A stretch of DNA of 41,955 nt from Methylotenera sp. (lineage in GTDB: Bacteria > Pseudomonadota > Gammaproteobacteria > Burkholderiales > Methylophilaceae): positions 1 through 41,955 of the forward strand of contig SHXQ01000013.1 in assembly GCA_009693255.1 (NCBI GenBank). Direction: 5' to 3'. Each line of letters opens with the position of its first letter. The stretch's first letter is position 1. The position numbers and the translations under genes were made by a program. Below, one piece after another: positions 34,948 through 41,955 of this stretch. The notes beneath the pieces were generated by a model, which did not search any database, was not told where the DNA came from, and saw only the letters and a list, made by a program, of their open reading frames with translations.

Positions 34948-35916
34948 TTACTTGATAAATACCACCGCATTGGCAATTTTAGCCACGGTCGCTTCTGGCA
35001 CTTCACCCAATACCGTAATTTGCAAATAACCAGCGACGCTAGCGTAATAGCTAGTATTAGCAACGACGCTATGCCCTAATCTAGGCTTCACGCCACTCTC
35101 TATCGGTTCGATGAATAAAGACACTGAGGCTAAGCCATCCGAAAATATCACATGGGTGACGGGTAAAGCTTTACCCCGCACCATGCGCTTCATTTGATCC
35201 ACCTTCACATAGCCAGCTGGCAAGTCTTTTAGTTTCCAATGTGGGCTGGCATTGGTATCGGTGGTAGCCGCCGGCTCATCCTCCATGACATAATTTTTTC
35301 TAGCATCCACTTTAGGTTTAAACCAATCTAAATCAAGATTACTAATCAAGCCAAATTGATTAAAAGCAATACTGCCTATCACTTCATTTTTAGCATTAAG
35401 CATCACCGATTTTAACAACAGTCCATATTCAGTATCGAGCCAAAACTTGTAGCTATAGCGTAAATTATCTTTTGCCTCTAACAATACTATCTGCGCTTGG
35501 CGGTCAGCCACACGCTCAGTTTCAGCAACACGCACTGCGTAACTCAGTTTAATGGCGTCTAAATCCGTGGGCAAAATTGCCGGAAACATATTATTGCCAT
35601 AGCGCTTTTCTATCACCACTTTTTCATTTTTAGGGTTGTAGATGACGACATCACTCCCTTGGCTGAGCACTTCGCGCGGTGATCCATCAAGCACGACATT
35701 ACGGGCAAACTCATACTGGCCATTAAACAAATGTTTGATTTGTACTGATTTAGATTGCTGCCCTGACTGACAGATAAAAATGCCCTGGTAACTTAAGGCA
35801 TGGGCAGCAACCGCCGCCTTTTGCAATAATTGCCATGTCTCTTCATCGCTGGCTGCCTGTGCACTTAGCGCCGCACAAGCGAGTAAGAAAATACTGATGA
35901 AACGCTGAATAATCAT
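34948..35916 (-). CDS. rseB: Sigma-E regulatory protein RseB (MucB)
   Basis: A 322-residue periplasmic protein. A signal peptide (MIIQRFISIFLLACAALSAQ, A) precedes the N-terminal lipoprotein-carrier-like domain (SYQGIFICQSGQQSKSVQIKH, NPKNEKVVIEKRYG), a conserved LLKSVMLNAKNEVIGSIAFNQ block and a C-terminal domain (LPAGYVKVDQMKRMV, HVIFSDGLASVSLFIEP). RseB binds RseA and shields it from DegS, sensing mislocalised lipids or lipopolysaccharide. I start at ATG 35916, with AGGG eight bases upstream, rather than a TTG two codons earlier. It lies 37 bases after rseA. Confidence 0.92.
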   Translation of the reverse strand: MIIQRFISIFLLACAALSAQAASDEETWQLLQKAAVAAHALSYQGIFICQSGQQSKSVQIKHLFNGQYEFARNVVLDGSPREVLSQGSDVVIYNPKNEKVVIEKRYGNNMFPAILPTDLDAIKLSYAVRVAETERVADRQAQIVLLEAKDNLRYSYKFWLDTEYGLLLKSVMLNAKNEVIGSIAFNQFGLISNLDLDWFKPKVDARKNYVMEDEPAATTDTNASPHWKLKDLPAGYVKVDQMKRMVRGKALPVTHVIFSDGLASVSLFIEPIESGVKPRLGHSVVANTSYYASVAGYLQITVLGEVPEATVAKIANAVVFIK

Positions 35917-35953
35917 GCGCAAAACCCTAACAATGCAATGCGAGCTGCAACCA

Positions 35954-36487
35954 TTATTCTGAATAACTCGCTGATTGAATATAGTAAGAACTTGCAGTTG
36001 GCGCAGAGGCTTGATGGGCCATCAGGTATGCCGCTGGAATGACTTGTGTGACGGCTTGCTCACTAAGCGCTAGCGGCGTAGATTTTGTCGCGGTAAAGAC
36101 TTGTGCAAACTCTGCTGGGACAACATCATGTGCCAGCTGCGTTTGTAACACCATCCAACCGACCAGCATCACCACCGTAAAAGACGCGGCAATTGACCAA
36201 GCAACAGGCATTTTATGCTGCGCATCAGCAGTGTATTGTAGGGTGCTAGTTTGGCGTGTTAGCGCCGCATTTGGTGATAAAACAGTGGGCTCTTGCTCAA
36301 TTTTAGACATGATCTGTTGTGTGAATTTTTGGCTAAGCGGGGCCGTACCACGCATCACATCGCCAATTAAATGATAGCGCGCCCAGACTTCAGCCTCATG
36401 GTTATTGGTCTGCATAGTCACCATCAATTGCTCGACATCTGCTAAGGCAGATTCATTATCAGCTAAAGCGGATATGTGTTCAGTCAT
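35954..36487 (-). CDS. rseA: Anti-sigma-E factor RseA
   Basis: A 177-residue single-pass inner-membrane anti-sigma factor. The cytoplasmic N-terminal domain ends with the family motif VWARYHLIGDVMRG; the transmembrane helix is at about 102-120 (VAWSIAASFTVVMLVGWMVL); the rest faces the periplasm, ending PTASSYYIQSASYSE. It binds RpoE and is cut by DegS/RseP proteases on envelope stress. I start at ATG 36487 because AGGAG lies six bases upstream; a TTG and an ATG just before it are in the same frame. It is 66 bases after rpoE, ahead of rseB. Confidence 0.9.
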   Translation of the reverse strand: MTEHISALADNESALADVEQLMVTMQTNNHEAEVWARYHLIGDVMRGTAPLSQKFTQQIMSKIEQEPTVLSPNAALTRQTSTLQYTADAQHKMPVAWSIAASFTVVMLVGWMVLQTQLAHDVVPAEFAQVFTATKSTPLALSEQAVTQVIPAAYLMAHQASAPTASSYYIQSASYSE

Positions 36488-36553
36488 CATCAACTCCTAA
36501 GTCTTATTGATTATTTCTTTAATGTTTAGTTCAATGGCTGGACTAAATTCAAA

Positions 36554-37321
36554 CTACCATCTTTTATTATCTGGCGTATCTAATAACGGTTTTAACTTAA
36601 GCGAAATCGTGTTACGCGCCCTAAAAATACGTGACCGCACTGTGCCTATAGGGCAATGCATCACCGTTGCTATCTCCTCATAGCTTAGGCCTTCAATTTC
36701 ACGCAAAGTAATTGCCGTACGCAACTCTTCAGGCAAGCCAACCACGGTATCATTCACCGTTTGTGCAATTTGCTTAGTCATCATTGATGACTCCGGTGTT
36801 TCCATGGTCCGCAATTCATCACCATCTTCAAAGTTTTCAGCATCTTCAATTTCAATGCCGTTGCTAACGCTAGGTCTACGCTTAATGGACACTAAATAAT
36901 TTTTTGCCGTGTTAATACCAATGCGGTACAGCCAAGTATAAAAAGCACTATCACCGCGAAAATTAGGCAAGGCACGATAGGCCTTAATAAAGGATTCTTG
37001 CACGATGTCTTCAATTTCGGATTGGTCACGCACCATACGCGACAGCAAGCGCGCCAACTTACGCTGATACTTATCGACCAACAAGCCGAAAGCGCGCTTG
37101 TCACCAAGCTGCGCACGTAAAACCAGCGTATGGTCTATCTCACGATTTTCAGCTGAAGAATTAGCGGTCACTGTGCTTAGATTTCCGGTGACCTTAGTCT
37201 GGGTCGGTACATGCGTGTATTTTCCACTATTATTTTCTGCACTCACAGAAGTATAACCTTGCGCAGTGGCTTGCACTAAATTTAGTTGCGTAAATTCTAT
37301 TATTTCATCGCAATGACTCAT
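36554..37321 (-). CDS. rpoE: RNA polymerase sigma factor RpoE (ECF) with long N-terminal extension
   Basis: A 255-residue ECF sigma factor for envelope stress. Region 2 spans EIDHTLVLRAQLGDKRAFGL to IGINTAKNYL (with QSEIEDIVQESFIKAYRAL for -10 recognition), and region 4 has LPEELRTAITLREIEGLSYE and the helix-turn-helix EIATVMHCPIGTVRSRIFRA. RpoE proteins are normally about 190-200 residues and begin just before the EID motif; here some 60 residues rich in Thr, Ser, Asn and Gln precede it. The ATG at 37321 has GGA six bases upstream; an in-frame GTG ten codons before EIDHTL could give a standard-length protein. It heads rseA-rseB-rseC-mucD and is divergent from nadB. Confidence 0.93.
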   Translation of the reverse strand: MSHCDEIIEFTQLNLVQATAQGYTSVSAENNSGKYTHVPTQTKVTGNLSTVTANSSAENREIDHTLVLRAQLGDKRAFGLLVDKYQRKLARLLSRMVRDQSEIEDIVQESFIKAYRALPNFRGDSAFYTWLYRIGINTAKNYLVSIKRRPSVSNGIEIEDAENFEDGDELRTMETPESSMMTKQIAQTVNDTVVGLPEELRTAITLREIEGLSYEEIATVMHCPIGTVRSRIFRARNTISLKLKPLLDTPDNKRW

Positions 37322-37481
37322 TAGACGTCCATTCTTAATCACAATATAAAAAACTATGAGTTTATTTACTGGCTTTGTGCGCCATTTCTATTGCCTTTTA
37401 TGAGGACAGAGCTACACTCTCATTAGTTCCAGCATCGATACCCCATTTTCTTACATTTCATCTTAAAAGATTAAAGCCCGT

Positions 37482-39137
37482 ATGCAGCAATTTGATGTAC
37501 TCATCATCGGTAGTGGCCTTGCAGGCTTAACCCTTGCGCTACGCACGGCCACCCATAAAAAAGTCTGCTTAGTCAGTAAGCGTAGTATTAATGACAGCGC
37601 CAGCGACTGGGCGCAAGGTGGCATTGCCGCTGTACTCAACGATGAAGATTCGATAGAAAATCATATTCAAGACACCTTGAATGCAGGAGGTGGATTATGC
37701 GACCAAGCCGTCACCCGCATGGTGGCTGAACGGGCCAAAGAAACGGTTGAATGGCTCATTGAACAAGGGGTGGGCTTTACGCGCGAGCATGACGACACCA
37801 CCTATCACTTAACCCGCGAAGGGGGCCACAGCCATCGCCGCATTATTCATGCCGCAGACACCACTGGCCATGCGGTACAAATGACGCTTTCAGAAAAAGT
37901 GAAGCAACACCCCAATATCACGGTGATGGAAAATCATATTGCGGTCGACTTAATCACCGCCAGAAAAATCACTGCCGAAAAAGAACCGGCGGCACAATTT
38001 CCAGCCGCCGATTACAACAGCGACACCAACGCATGCTTAGGCGCCTATGTCTTAGATAAAAGAAGCGGAAAAGTCATCACCATTGCCGCACAAAATACCA
38101 TTTTAGCTACCGGTGGCGCGGGTAAAGTGTACCTTTACACCACCAATCCAGATGTCAGCACCGGCGACGGCATCGCCATGGCGTGGCGCGCAGGTTGCCG
38201 CGTAGCCAATATGGAATTCATCCAGTTTCATCCCACTTGCCTATTCCATCCGCATGCCAAATCATTTTTGATTAGTGAAGCGGTGCGCGGTGAAGGCGGC
38301 TTACTTAAACTGGCTGATGGCACACGATTTATGTTGGCGCATGACGACCGCTTAGAGCTGGCACCACGCGACGTGGTCGCACGGGCGATAGACTTTGAAA
38401 TGAAAAAACTTGGTCTAGATTGCGTCTATCTAGATATTAGCGATAAACCTTTAGCCTTTATTCAAGAACATTTTCCTAACATCTATAAACGCTGCCTAGG
38501 CTTTGGCATAGACATCAGTAAAACCCCTATTCCGGTGGTGCCTGCCGCACATTACACTTGCGGCGGCGTGATGACTGACGATAAAGGCCGCACCGATATT
38601 AAAAATTTATATGCCATAGGCGAAAGCGCCTGCACAGGCTTACATGGCGCAAACCGCTTAGCCAGCAACTCCTTACTGGAATGCTTGGTATTTGGACAAA
38701 CCGCCGCCGCCGATATTTTAAGTCAGCCGCTAAAACCATTTCCGCAACTGCCTTATTGGGATGAAAGTCGCGTGACCGATGCCGATGAAGAGGTGCTAAT
38801 TACCCACACTTGGGATGAATTACGGCGCTTTATGTGGAACTACGTGGGTATTGTGCGTACCGATAAACGCCTCAGCCGCGCCCTACATCGTATTCATATG
38901 CTGCGCGACGAAGTCAATGAGTTTTATAGCAATTTTAAAATCAGTAACGACTTAATTGAGCTGCGTAATTTATTGCAAGTGGCCGAATTAATTGTTGAAA
39001 GCGCTATTTCCAGGGTCGAGAGTCGCGGCTTGCATTACAGTAAAGACCACCCCAATACTGAGCTGGAACCAATACCAACCGTGCTAGCGCCGTTAAATTA
39101 TTACAGCTTGCTAGACCGCGGCTATCCACATCATTAA
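37482..39137 (+). CDS. nadB: L-aspartate oxidase
   Basis: A 551-residue FAD enzyme that oxidises L-aspartate to iminoaspartate, the first step of de novo NAD synthesis. The Rossmann motif VLIIGSGLAGLTLALR starts near residue 6; SDWAQGGIAAVLNDEDS, EGGHSHRRIIHAADTTG, EFIQFHPTCLF, FLISEAVRGEGG and PRDVVARAID are family blocks shared with succinate dehydrogenase flavoproteins. AHYTCGGVMTD and GLHGANRLASNSLLECLVFG follow, with the helical C-terminus. Nearby rpoE is the usual divergent partner. Length is near that of E. coli NadB (540). Only a weak ribosome binding site is seen. Confidence 0.95.
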   Translation: MQQFDVLIIGSGLAGLTLALRTATHKKVCLVSKRSINDSASDWAQGGIAAVLNDEDSIENHIQDTLNAGGGLCDQAVTRMVAERAKETVEWLIEQGVGFTREHDDTTYHLTREGGHSHRRIIHAADTTGHAVQMTLSEKVKQHPNITVMENHIAVDLITARKITAEKEPAAQFPAADYNSDTNACLGAYVLDKRSGKVITIAAQNTILATGGAGKVYLYTTNPDVSTGDGIAMAWRAGCRVANMEFIQFHPTCLFHPHAKSFLISEAVRGEGGLLKLADGTRFMLAHDDRLELAPRDVVARAIDFEMKKLGLDCVYLDISDKPLAFIQEHFPNIYKRCLGFGIDISKTPIPVVPAAHYTCGGVMTDDKGRTDIKNLYAIGESACTGLHGANRLASNSLLECLVFGQTAAADILSQPLKPFPQLPYWDESRVTDADEEVLITHTWDELRRFMWNYVGIVRTDKRLSRALHRIHMLRDEVNEFYSNFKISNDLIELRNLLQVAELIVESAISRVESRGLHYSKDHPNTELEPIPTVLAPLNYYSLLDRGYPHH

Positions 39138-39158
39138 ACCAACGCACAACGCCTATCC

Positions 39159-39649
39159 ATGCTAATCATACGCGCCCTCATTGCCAGCTTATGCTTACTG
39201 ATGAGTGCAACTGGCCACGCCGATGAGGCTTATAGTGTGCTCTACGTCTACGATGGTGACACGGTAAAACTGCGACCGAGCAAGGCAACTAACGCACAAT
39301 CTGATTTTAAACTACGCTTCACTGCCATTGATGCCCAGAACGCGAGCAAAACTACGGGCTAAGCACGCGTCTGGCCCTGATACACCTTTGCCAAGGTGAA
39401 CATATGCTGGTCACGGCACAAATTGTCGGAGAAGACCGATACCAACGCGCACTTGGGCGCTTGCAATGCAACCATGTTGATGCAAGTCTGTACTTGCTTG
39501 AACGTGGCTGGGCTTGGCATAGCGCAAAATTCAACCATGATAGCGATCTTGCCAACGCCACGCCCAAAGCCCAAGCGCTAAGACTTGGACTTTGGGCTGA
39601 TGGCCAGCCTATCGCACCTTGGCACTGGCGGCATGCTCACCCACACTAA
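39159..39649 (+). pseudogene. Thermonuclease (SNase-like) family gene with a one-base deletion
   Basis: A signal-peptide-bearing frame (MLIIRALIASLCLLMSATGH) reads into the SNase motif YVYDGDTVKL and FKLRFTAIDAQ, then stops at 39362. Adding one C to the CCC run at 39334-39336 changes the junction to IDAPEREQNYGLSTRLALIH and joins the second frame, which continues with VGEDRYQRALGRL, ASLYLLERGWAWH and RLGLWADGQPIAPWHWRHA. The restored 163-residue protein has the expected SNase active-site Arg, Asp, Glu and second Arg. It would be an exported Ca-dependent nuclease. The break is either a true recent mutation or a sequencing error in a C run. It follows nadB by 21 bases. Confidence 0.85.
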
Positions 39650-39702
39650 CTAAGGCATCAAGTCGAAAAAAATCTATCGCTAGCTTTAATTCCAATCTGC
39701 CG

Positions 39703-39860
39703 TATAATGCAACCTCCCTATGCCAACCAATCAGCGTAGCGGTCCTTACCCCTAATCTTCTTGATTTTCTAATCACCTGAATGATTATTACATTTGCCTT
39801 CCTCGATTGGTGTTGCTATATAAGTAATAGGTCGGCTTACACCCAAGCTGGAGCTTTACA
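39703..39860 (+). promoter_or_regulatory. Candidate promoter -10 and long leader of the rhlE-type gene
   Basis: TATAAT at 39703-39708 would place the transcript start about 145 bases before the TTG start codon at 39861; the -35 region is poor. The leader has GGAG seven bases before the TTG. Long leaders are common for DEAD-box helicase genes with cold or autoregulatory control, but no specific structure was established here. Confidence 0.35.
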
Positions 39861-41435
39861 TTGACCATTGAAACACACACACTTAACTTTAACGAGTTAG
39901 GATTATCCGAAGCCATTTTGCGTGCGATTAACGACGCAGGCTACACCGCCCCCACCCCTATTCAGTCTAAAGCCATTCCGCAAGTATTAAGCGGTGGCGA
40001 TTTACTCGCTGGCGCACAAACTGGCACCGGTAAAACCGCTGGCTTTACGCTACCTATTTTGCATTTACTTAGCCAAAAGCCATTAGAAAGCTTAGGCAAA
40101 GGTCGCCCGCGCTGCCTAATGCTGACGCCAACGCGTGAGCTGGCGGCGCAGATTGAAGAGTCGGTCAAAACTTACGGTAAATATTTACCGCTGACGTCTA
40201 CGGTGATTTTTGGTGGTGTGAATGCCAACCCGCAAATTGCCCGCTTGAAAAAGCCACTCGATATTTTAGTGGCAACGCCAGGTCGCTTGCTGGATCATGC
40301 CAACCAAAAAAATGTAGATTTATCCGGCGTGGAAATTTTGGTGCTAGACGAAGCCGATCGCATGCTAGACATGGGCTTTATCCGCGACATTAAAAAAATT
40401 CTCGCCATGCTGCCTAAGCAACGACAAAATCTATTGTTCTCAGCCACCTTCTCTGATGAAATCAAAGTCTTAGCTGACGGCCTATTGCACCAGCCTGGCT
40501 TTGTTGAAGTAGCGCGTCGTAATACCGCGTCTGAACTGGTAGAGCAAACCGTACATATGGTGGCGCAAAGTCATAAACGCGAGTTGATGAGCCACCTAAT
40601 TAAGCACCACGACTGGAAACAAGTCTTGATATTCACCCGTACCAAACACGGTGCTAACCGTTTGGCCGAAAAACTACTTAAAGATGACATTCAAGCCACG
40701 GCGATTCATGGCAACAAAAGCCAAGGCGCGCGCACCAAAGCATTGGCGCAATTTAAAGATGGCAGTATGCGCGTATTGGTCGCCACCGATATTGCTGCAC
40801 GTGGTTTAGATATCGACCAATTGCCGCAAGTGGTGAATTTTGAATTGCCCAATGTACCAGAAGATTACGTACACCGCATTGGCCGTACTGGTCGTGCCGG
40901 GTCTAGTGGTGCGGCGGTATCGCTAGTGGATCGTGAAGAATTGAAGTTACTTAAAGATATTGAAAAACTGATTAAGCGTGAGATTCCTAAACTGCAAGTG
41001 GAAGGATTTACCCCAAACGCCAACCCTGAGCCTGAAGCGCCACGTGCGCCACGCCAAGCACACGGTCGCCCACCACGCGGGCATCAGCGTAACGCACAAG
41101 GCGCGGGCAATGGCCAAACTGCTGATAGAAATGGTAATTCAACCAGAGGCAACGCCGAAGCTAGACCAGCGCAAAACAATGCTAGACGTACGCCAAGGCC
41201 AGCTAATAACCAATCGCCTAGAGACCATCAAGGCAACACCTCACGTGGCGATACGCAAAATGTAAGCCCTAAAAATATGTCAGAAGCGGCGCGTCATCAA
41301 GCCATGCCGCAACCGGCTTTGTTTTCACCTAAAAGCACACACAATGGCAACCATGGCAATGCTAATGGAGGCAATTCTGGCCGTAGTAATGGCAACTCCA
41401 ATAGCCCATATCGTAGCGGTGGCCGAGGTAGATAA
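39861..41435 (+). CDS. rhlE: DEAD-box ATP-dependent RNA helicase, RhlE type
   Basis: A 524-residue RNA helicase. All core motifs are present: Q motif ([14 protein letters not shown]), I (AQTGTGKT, residues 52-59), Ia (PTRELAAQI), II (DEAD at 163-166), III (SAT at 194-196), and IV-VI in the second RecA domain (ILIFTRTK-type [39 protein letters not shown]). From about residue 388 a 135-residue low-complexity tail rich in Asn, Gly, Arg, Gln and Pro follows, a likely disordered RNA-binding region. Start is TTG 39861, supported by GGAG at seven bases. RhlE helicases act in ribosome assembly and RNA decay. Confidence 0.92.
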   Translation: MTIETHTLNFNELGLSEAILRAINDAGYTAPTPIQSKAIPQVLSGGDLLAGAQTGTGKTAGFTLPILHLLSQKPLESLGKGRPRCLMLTPTRELAAQIEESVKTYGKYLPLTSTVIFGGVNANPQIARLKKPLDILVATPGRLLDHANQKNVDLSGVEILVLDEADRMLDMGFIRDIKKILAMLPKQRQNLLFSATFSDEIKVLADGLLHQPGFVEVARRNTASELVEQTVHMVAQSHKRELMSHLIKHHDWKQVLIFTRTKHGANRLAEKLLKDDIQATAIHGNKSQGARTKALAQFKDGSMRVLVATDIAARGLDIDQLPQVVNFELPNVPEDYVHRIGRTGRAGSSGAAVSLVDREELKLLKDIEKLIKREIPKLQVEGFTPNANPEPEAPRAPRQAHGRPPRGHQRNAQGAGNGQTADRNGNSTRGNAEARPAQNNARRTPRPANNQSPRDHQGNTSRGDTQNVSPKNMSEAARHQAMPQPALFSPKSTHNGNHGNANGGNSGRSNGNSNSPYRSGGRGR

Positions 41436-41449
41436 CCCATTAAATTTTC

Positions 41450-41473
41450 TTTAGCATTTTAGCAAATGCTAAA
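41450..41473. repeat. Ten-base inverted repeat after the rhlE-type gene
   Basis: TTTAGCATTT / AAATGCTAAA with a four-base TAGC loop lies 14 bases after the helicase stop. It is A/T-rich and is followed on the plus strand by AATAGC rather than a T run, so its action as a terminator is uncertain. Confidence 0.5.
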
Positions 41474-41530
41474 AATAGCTTAACATAATCAACATCAAAA
41501 TTTTACACCCTTAACAGTTAGGAAATCCTC

Positions 41531-41955
41531 ATGCAAATTGCAATGAACACAGTAGTAACCATGACTTATGAACTCAAGGACACCGATGGCAATGTGCTGG
41601 AATCTAGTACAGAACCAGTGGCCTACTTACACGGTGGCTACGATAATATTTTCCCAAAAGTTGAAGAAGCCATGCACGGCAAAAACGTTGGCGACGTGGT
41701 GGTCGTTGACTTGCAACCCGTTGATGCCTTTGGTGATTATGATGAAGAACTGGTGCAAATTGAGCCTGCCAGCGCTTTTCCTGCAGATGAGCTAAAAGTA
41801 GGGATGCAGTTTGAAGGAGAAGATGAAACGGGTGAAGTGATTTTGTACACCGTGACAGAGATTGCTGATGGCAAAGTGATTGTTGACGGTAACCACACAT
41901 GGGCAGGCGAGCGTGTCGTGTTTAGCGCAACGGTTGCCGGCGTGCGCGCCGCCAA
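41531..41955 (+). CDS. slyD: FKBP-type peptidyl-prolyl isomerase, SlyD type (3' end outside window)
   Basis: The frame from ATG 41531 is open to the right edge (141 complete codons). It reads MQIAMNTVVTMTYELKDTDG, VLESSTEPVAYLHGGYDNIF, PKVEEAMHGKNVGD, then the inserted-in-flap domain (ELVQIEPASAFPADELKVGM) and VDGNHTWAGERVVF. This is the SlyD layout, an FKBP domain interrupted by a chaperone IF domain. SlyD is a cytosolic prolyl isomerase, chaperone and, when it has a His-rich tail, a nickel-binding protein for hydrogenase maturation; that tail would lie beyond the window. AGGA lies eight bases before the ATG. Confidence 0.9.
   Translation, partial: MQIAMNTVVTMTYELKDTDGNVLESSTEPVAYLHGGYDNIFPKVEEAMHGKNVGDVVVVDLQPVDAFGDYDEELVQIEPASAFPADELKVGMQFEGEDETGEVILYTVTEIADGKVIVDGNHTWAGERVVFSATVAGVRAA

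Noticed and set aside
37406-37430. Possible sigma-E promoter for rpoE (GGAACTA and TCTGT on the minus strand)
   Set aside because: The spacer is 13 bases where about 16 is required, and the -10 element is imperfect.
41450-41473. Intrinsic terminator for the helicase gene
   Set aside because: The hairpin is A/T-rich and not followed by a T run on the plus strand, so it is listed only as an inverted repeat.

Overview
The window is an ordinary-looking chromosomal segment of a Gram-negative betaproteobacterium. The gene orders ispZ(yciB)-yciI-bolA-ppiC, nadE-glnB, rpoE-rseA-rseB-rseC-mucD and lepA-lepB-DUF4845-rnc-era-recO-pdxJ-acpS are the ones known from Betaproteobacteria. The moderate GC content and compact genes would fit Methylophilaceae (Methylotenera-like), but nothing here is diagnostic for methylotrophy, so the family is an inference. 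No tRNA, rRNA, CRISPR array, insertion sequence or prophage gene was recognised.

Layout. 1-1.8 kb (+): end of ispZ/yciB, yciI, bolA and an exported parvulin, closed by a terminator. 1.8-7.1 kb (-): sucC-sucD, an exported ankyrin protein, nadE and glnB, followed by a 33-codon remnant of a DUF486 membrane protein. 7.1-7.6 kb: repeat-bearing spacer. 7.6-9.2 kb: serB (+) and a DUF455 ferritin-like gene (-) with overlapping 3' ends. 9.3-13.0 kb (-): a compact exported set: ankyrin protein, single-haem cytochrome c, flavocytochrome c sulfide dehydrogenase flavoprotein (Tat signal), an unknown exported protein and an SMP-30-like lipoprotein. 13-22 kb (-): purL, glgP and htpG, the last behind a near-consensus heat-shock promoter. 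22-23.6 kb (-): a truncated, frameshifted ppk1 remnant and tcdA. 23.6-30.7 kb (-): acpS, pdxJ, recO, an unknown gene, era, rnc, DUF4845, lepB, lepA. 30.9-32.8 kb (+): a YbhP/ClsB-type pair. 32.9-37.3 kb (-): the envelope-stress cluster rpoE-rseA-rseB-rseC-mucD. 37.5-41.9 kb (+): nadB, a frameshifted thermonuclease-family gene, an rhlE-type DEAD-box helicase and a slyD gene cut by the window end.

How the genes work together. NAD synthesis is represented at both ends (nadB and nadE). Vitamin B6 (pdxJ), acyl-carrier-protein activation (acpS), purine (purL) and serine (serB) synthesis are present. Envelope upkeep is strongly represented: sigma-E regulon controls, MucD protease, signal peptidase, cardiolipin synthase and an exported PPIase. 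The least routine part is the 9.3-13.0 kb exported redox set, which could feed electrons from sulfide into the respiratory chain.

A second theme is gene decay. Four broken genes can be read: DUF486 (33 codons left), an EAL-domain tail, ppk1 (N-terminal quarter, plus an indel in a T6 run) and a thermonuclease whose IDAPE motif is restored by adding back one C. I did not find a clearly undescribed multi-gene system. The best candidates for new biology are the exported genes around fccAB, the unknown gene between era and recO, and the N-terminal extension of RpoE.
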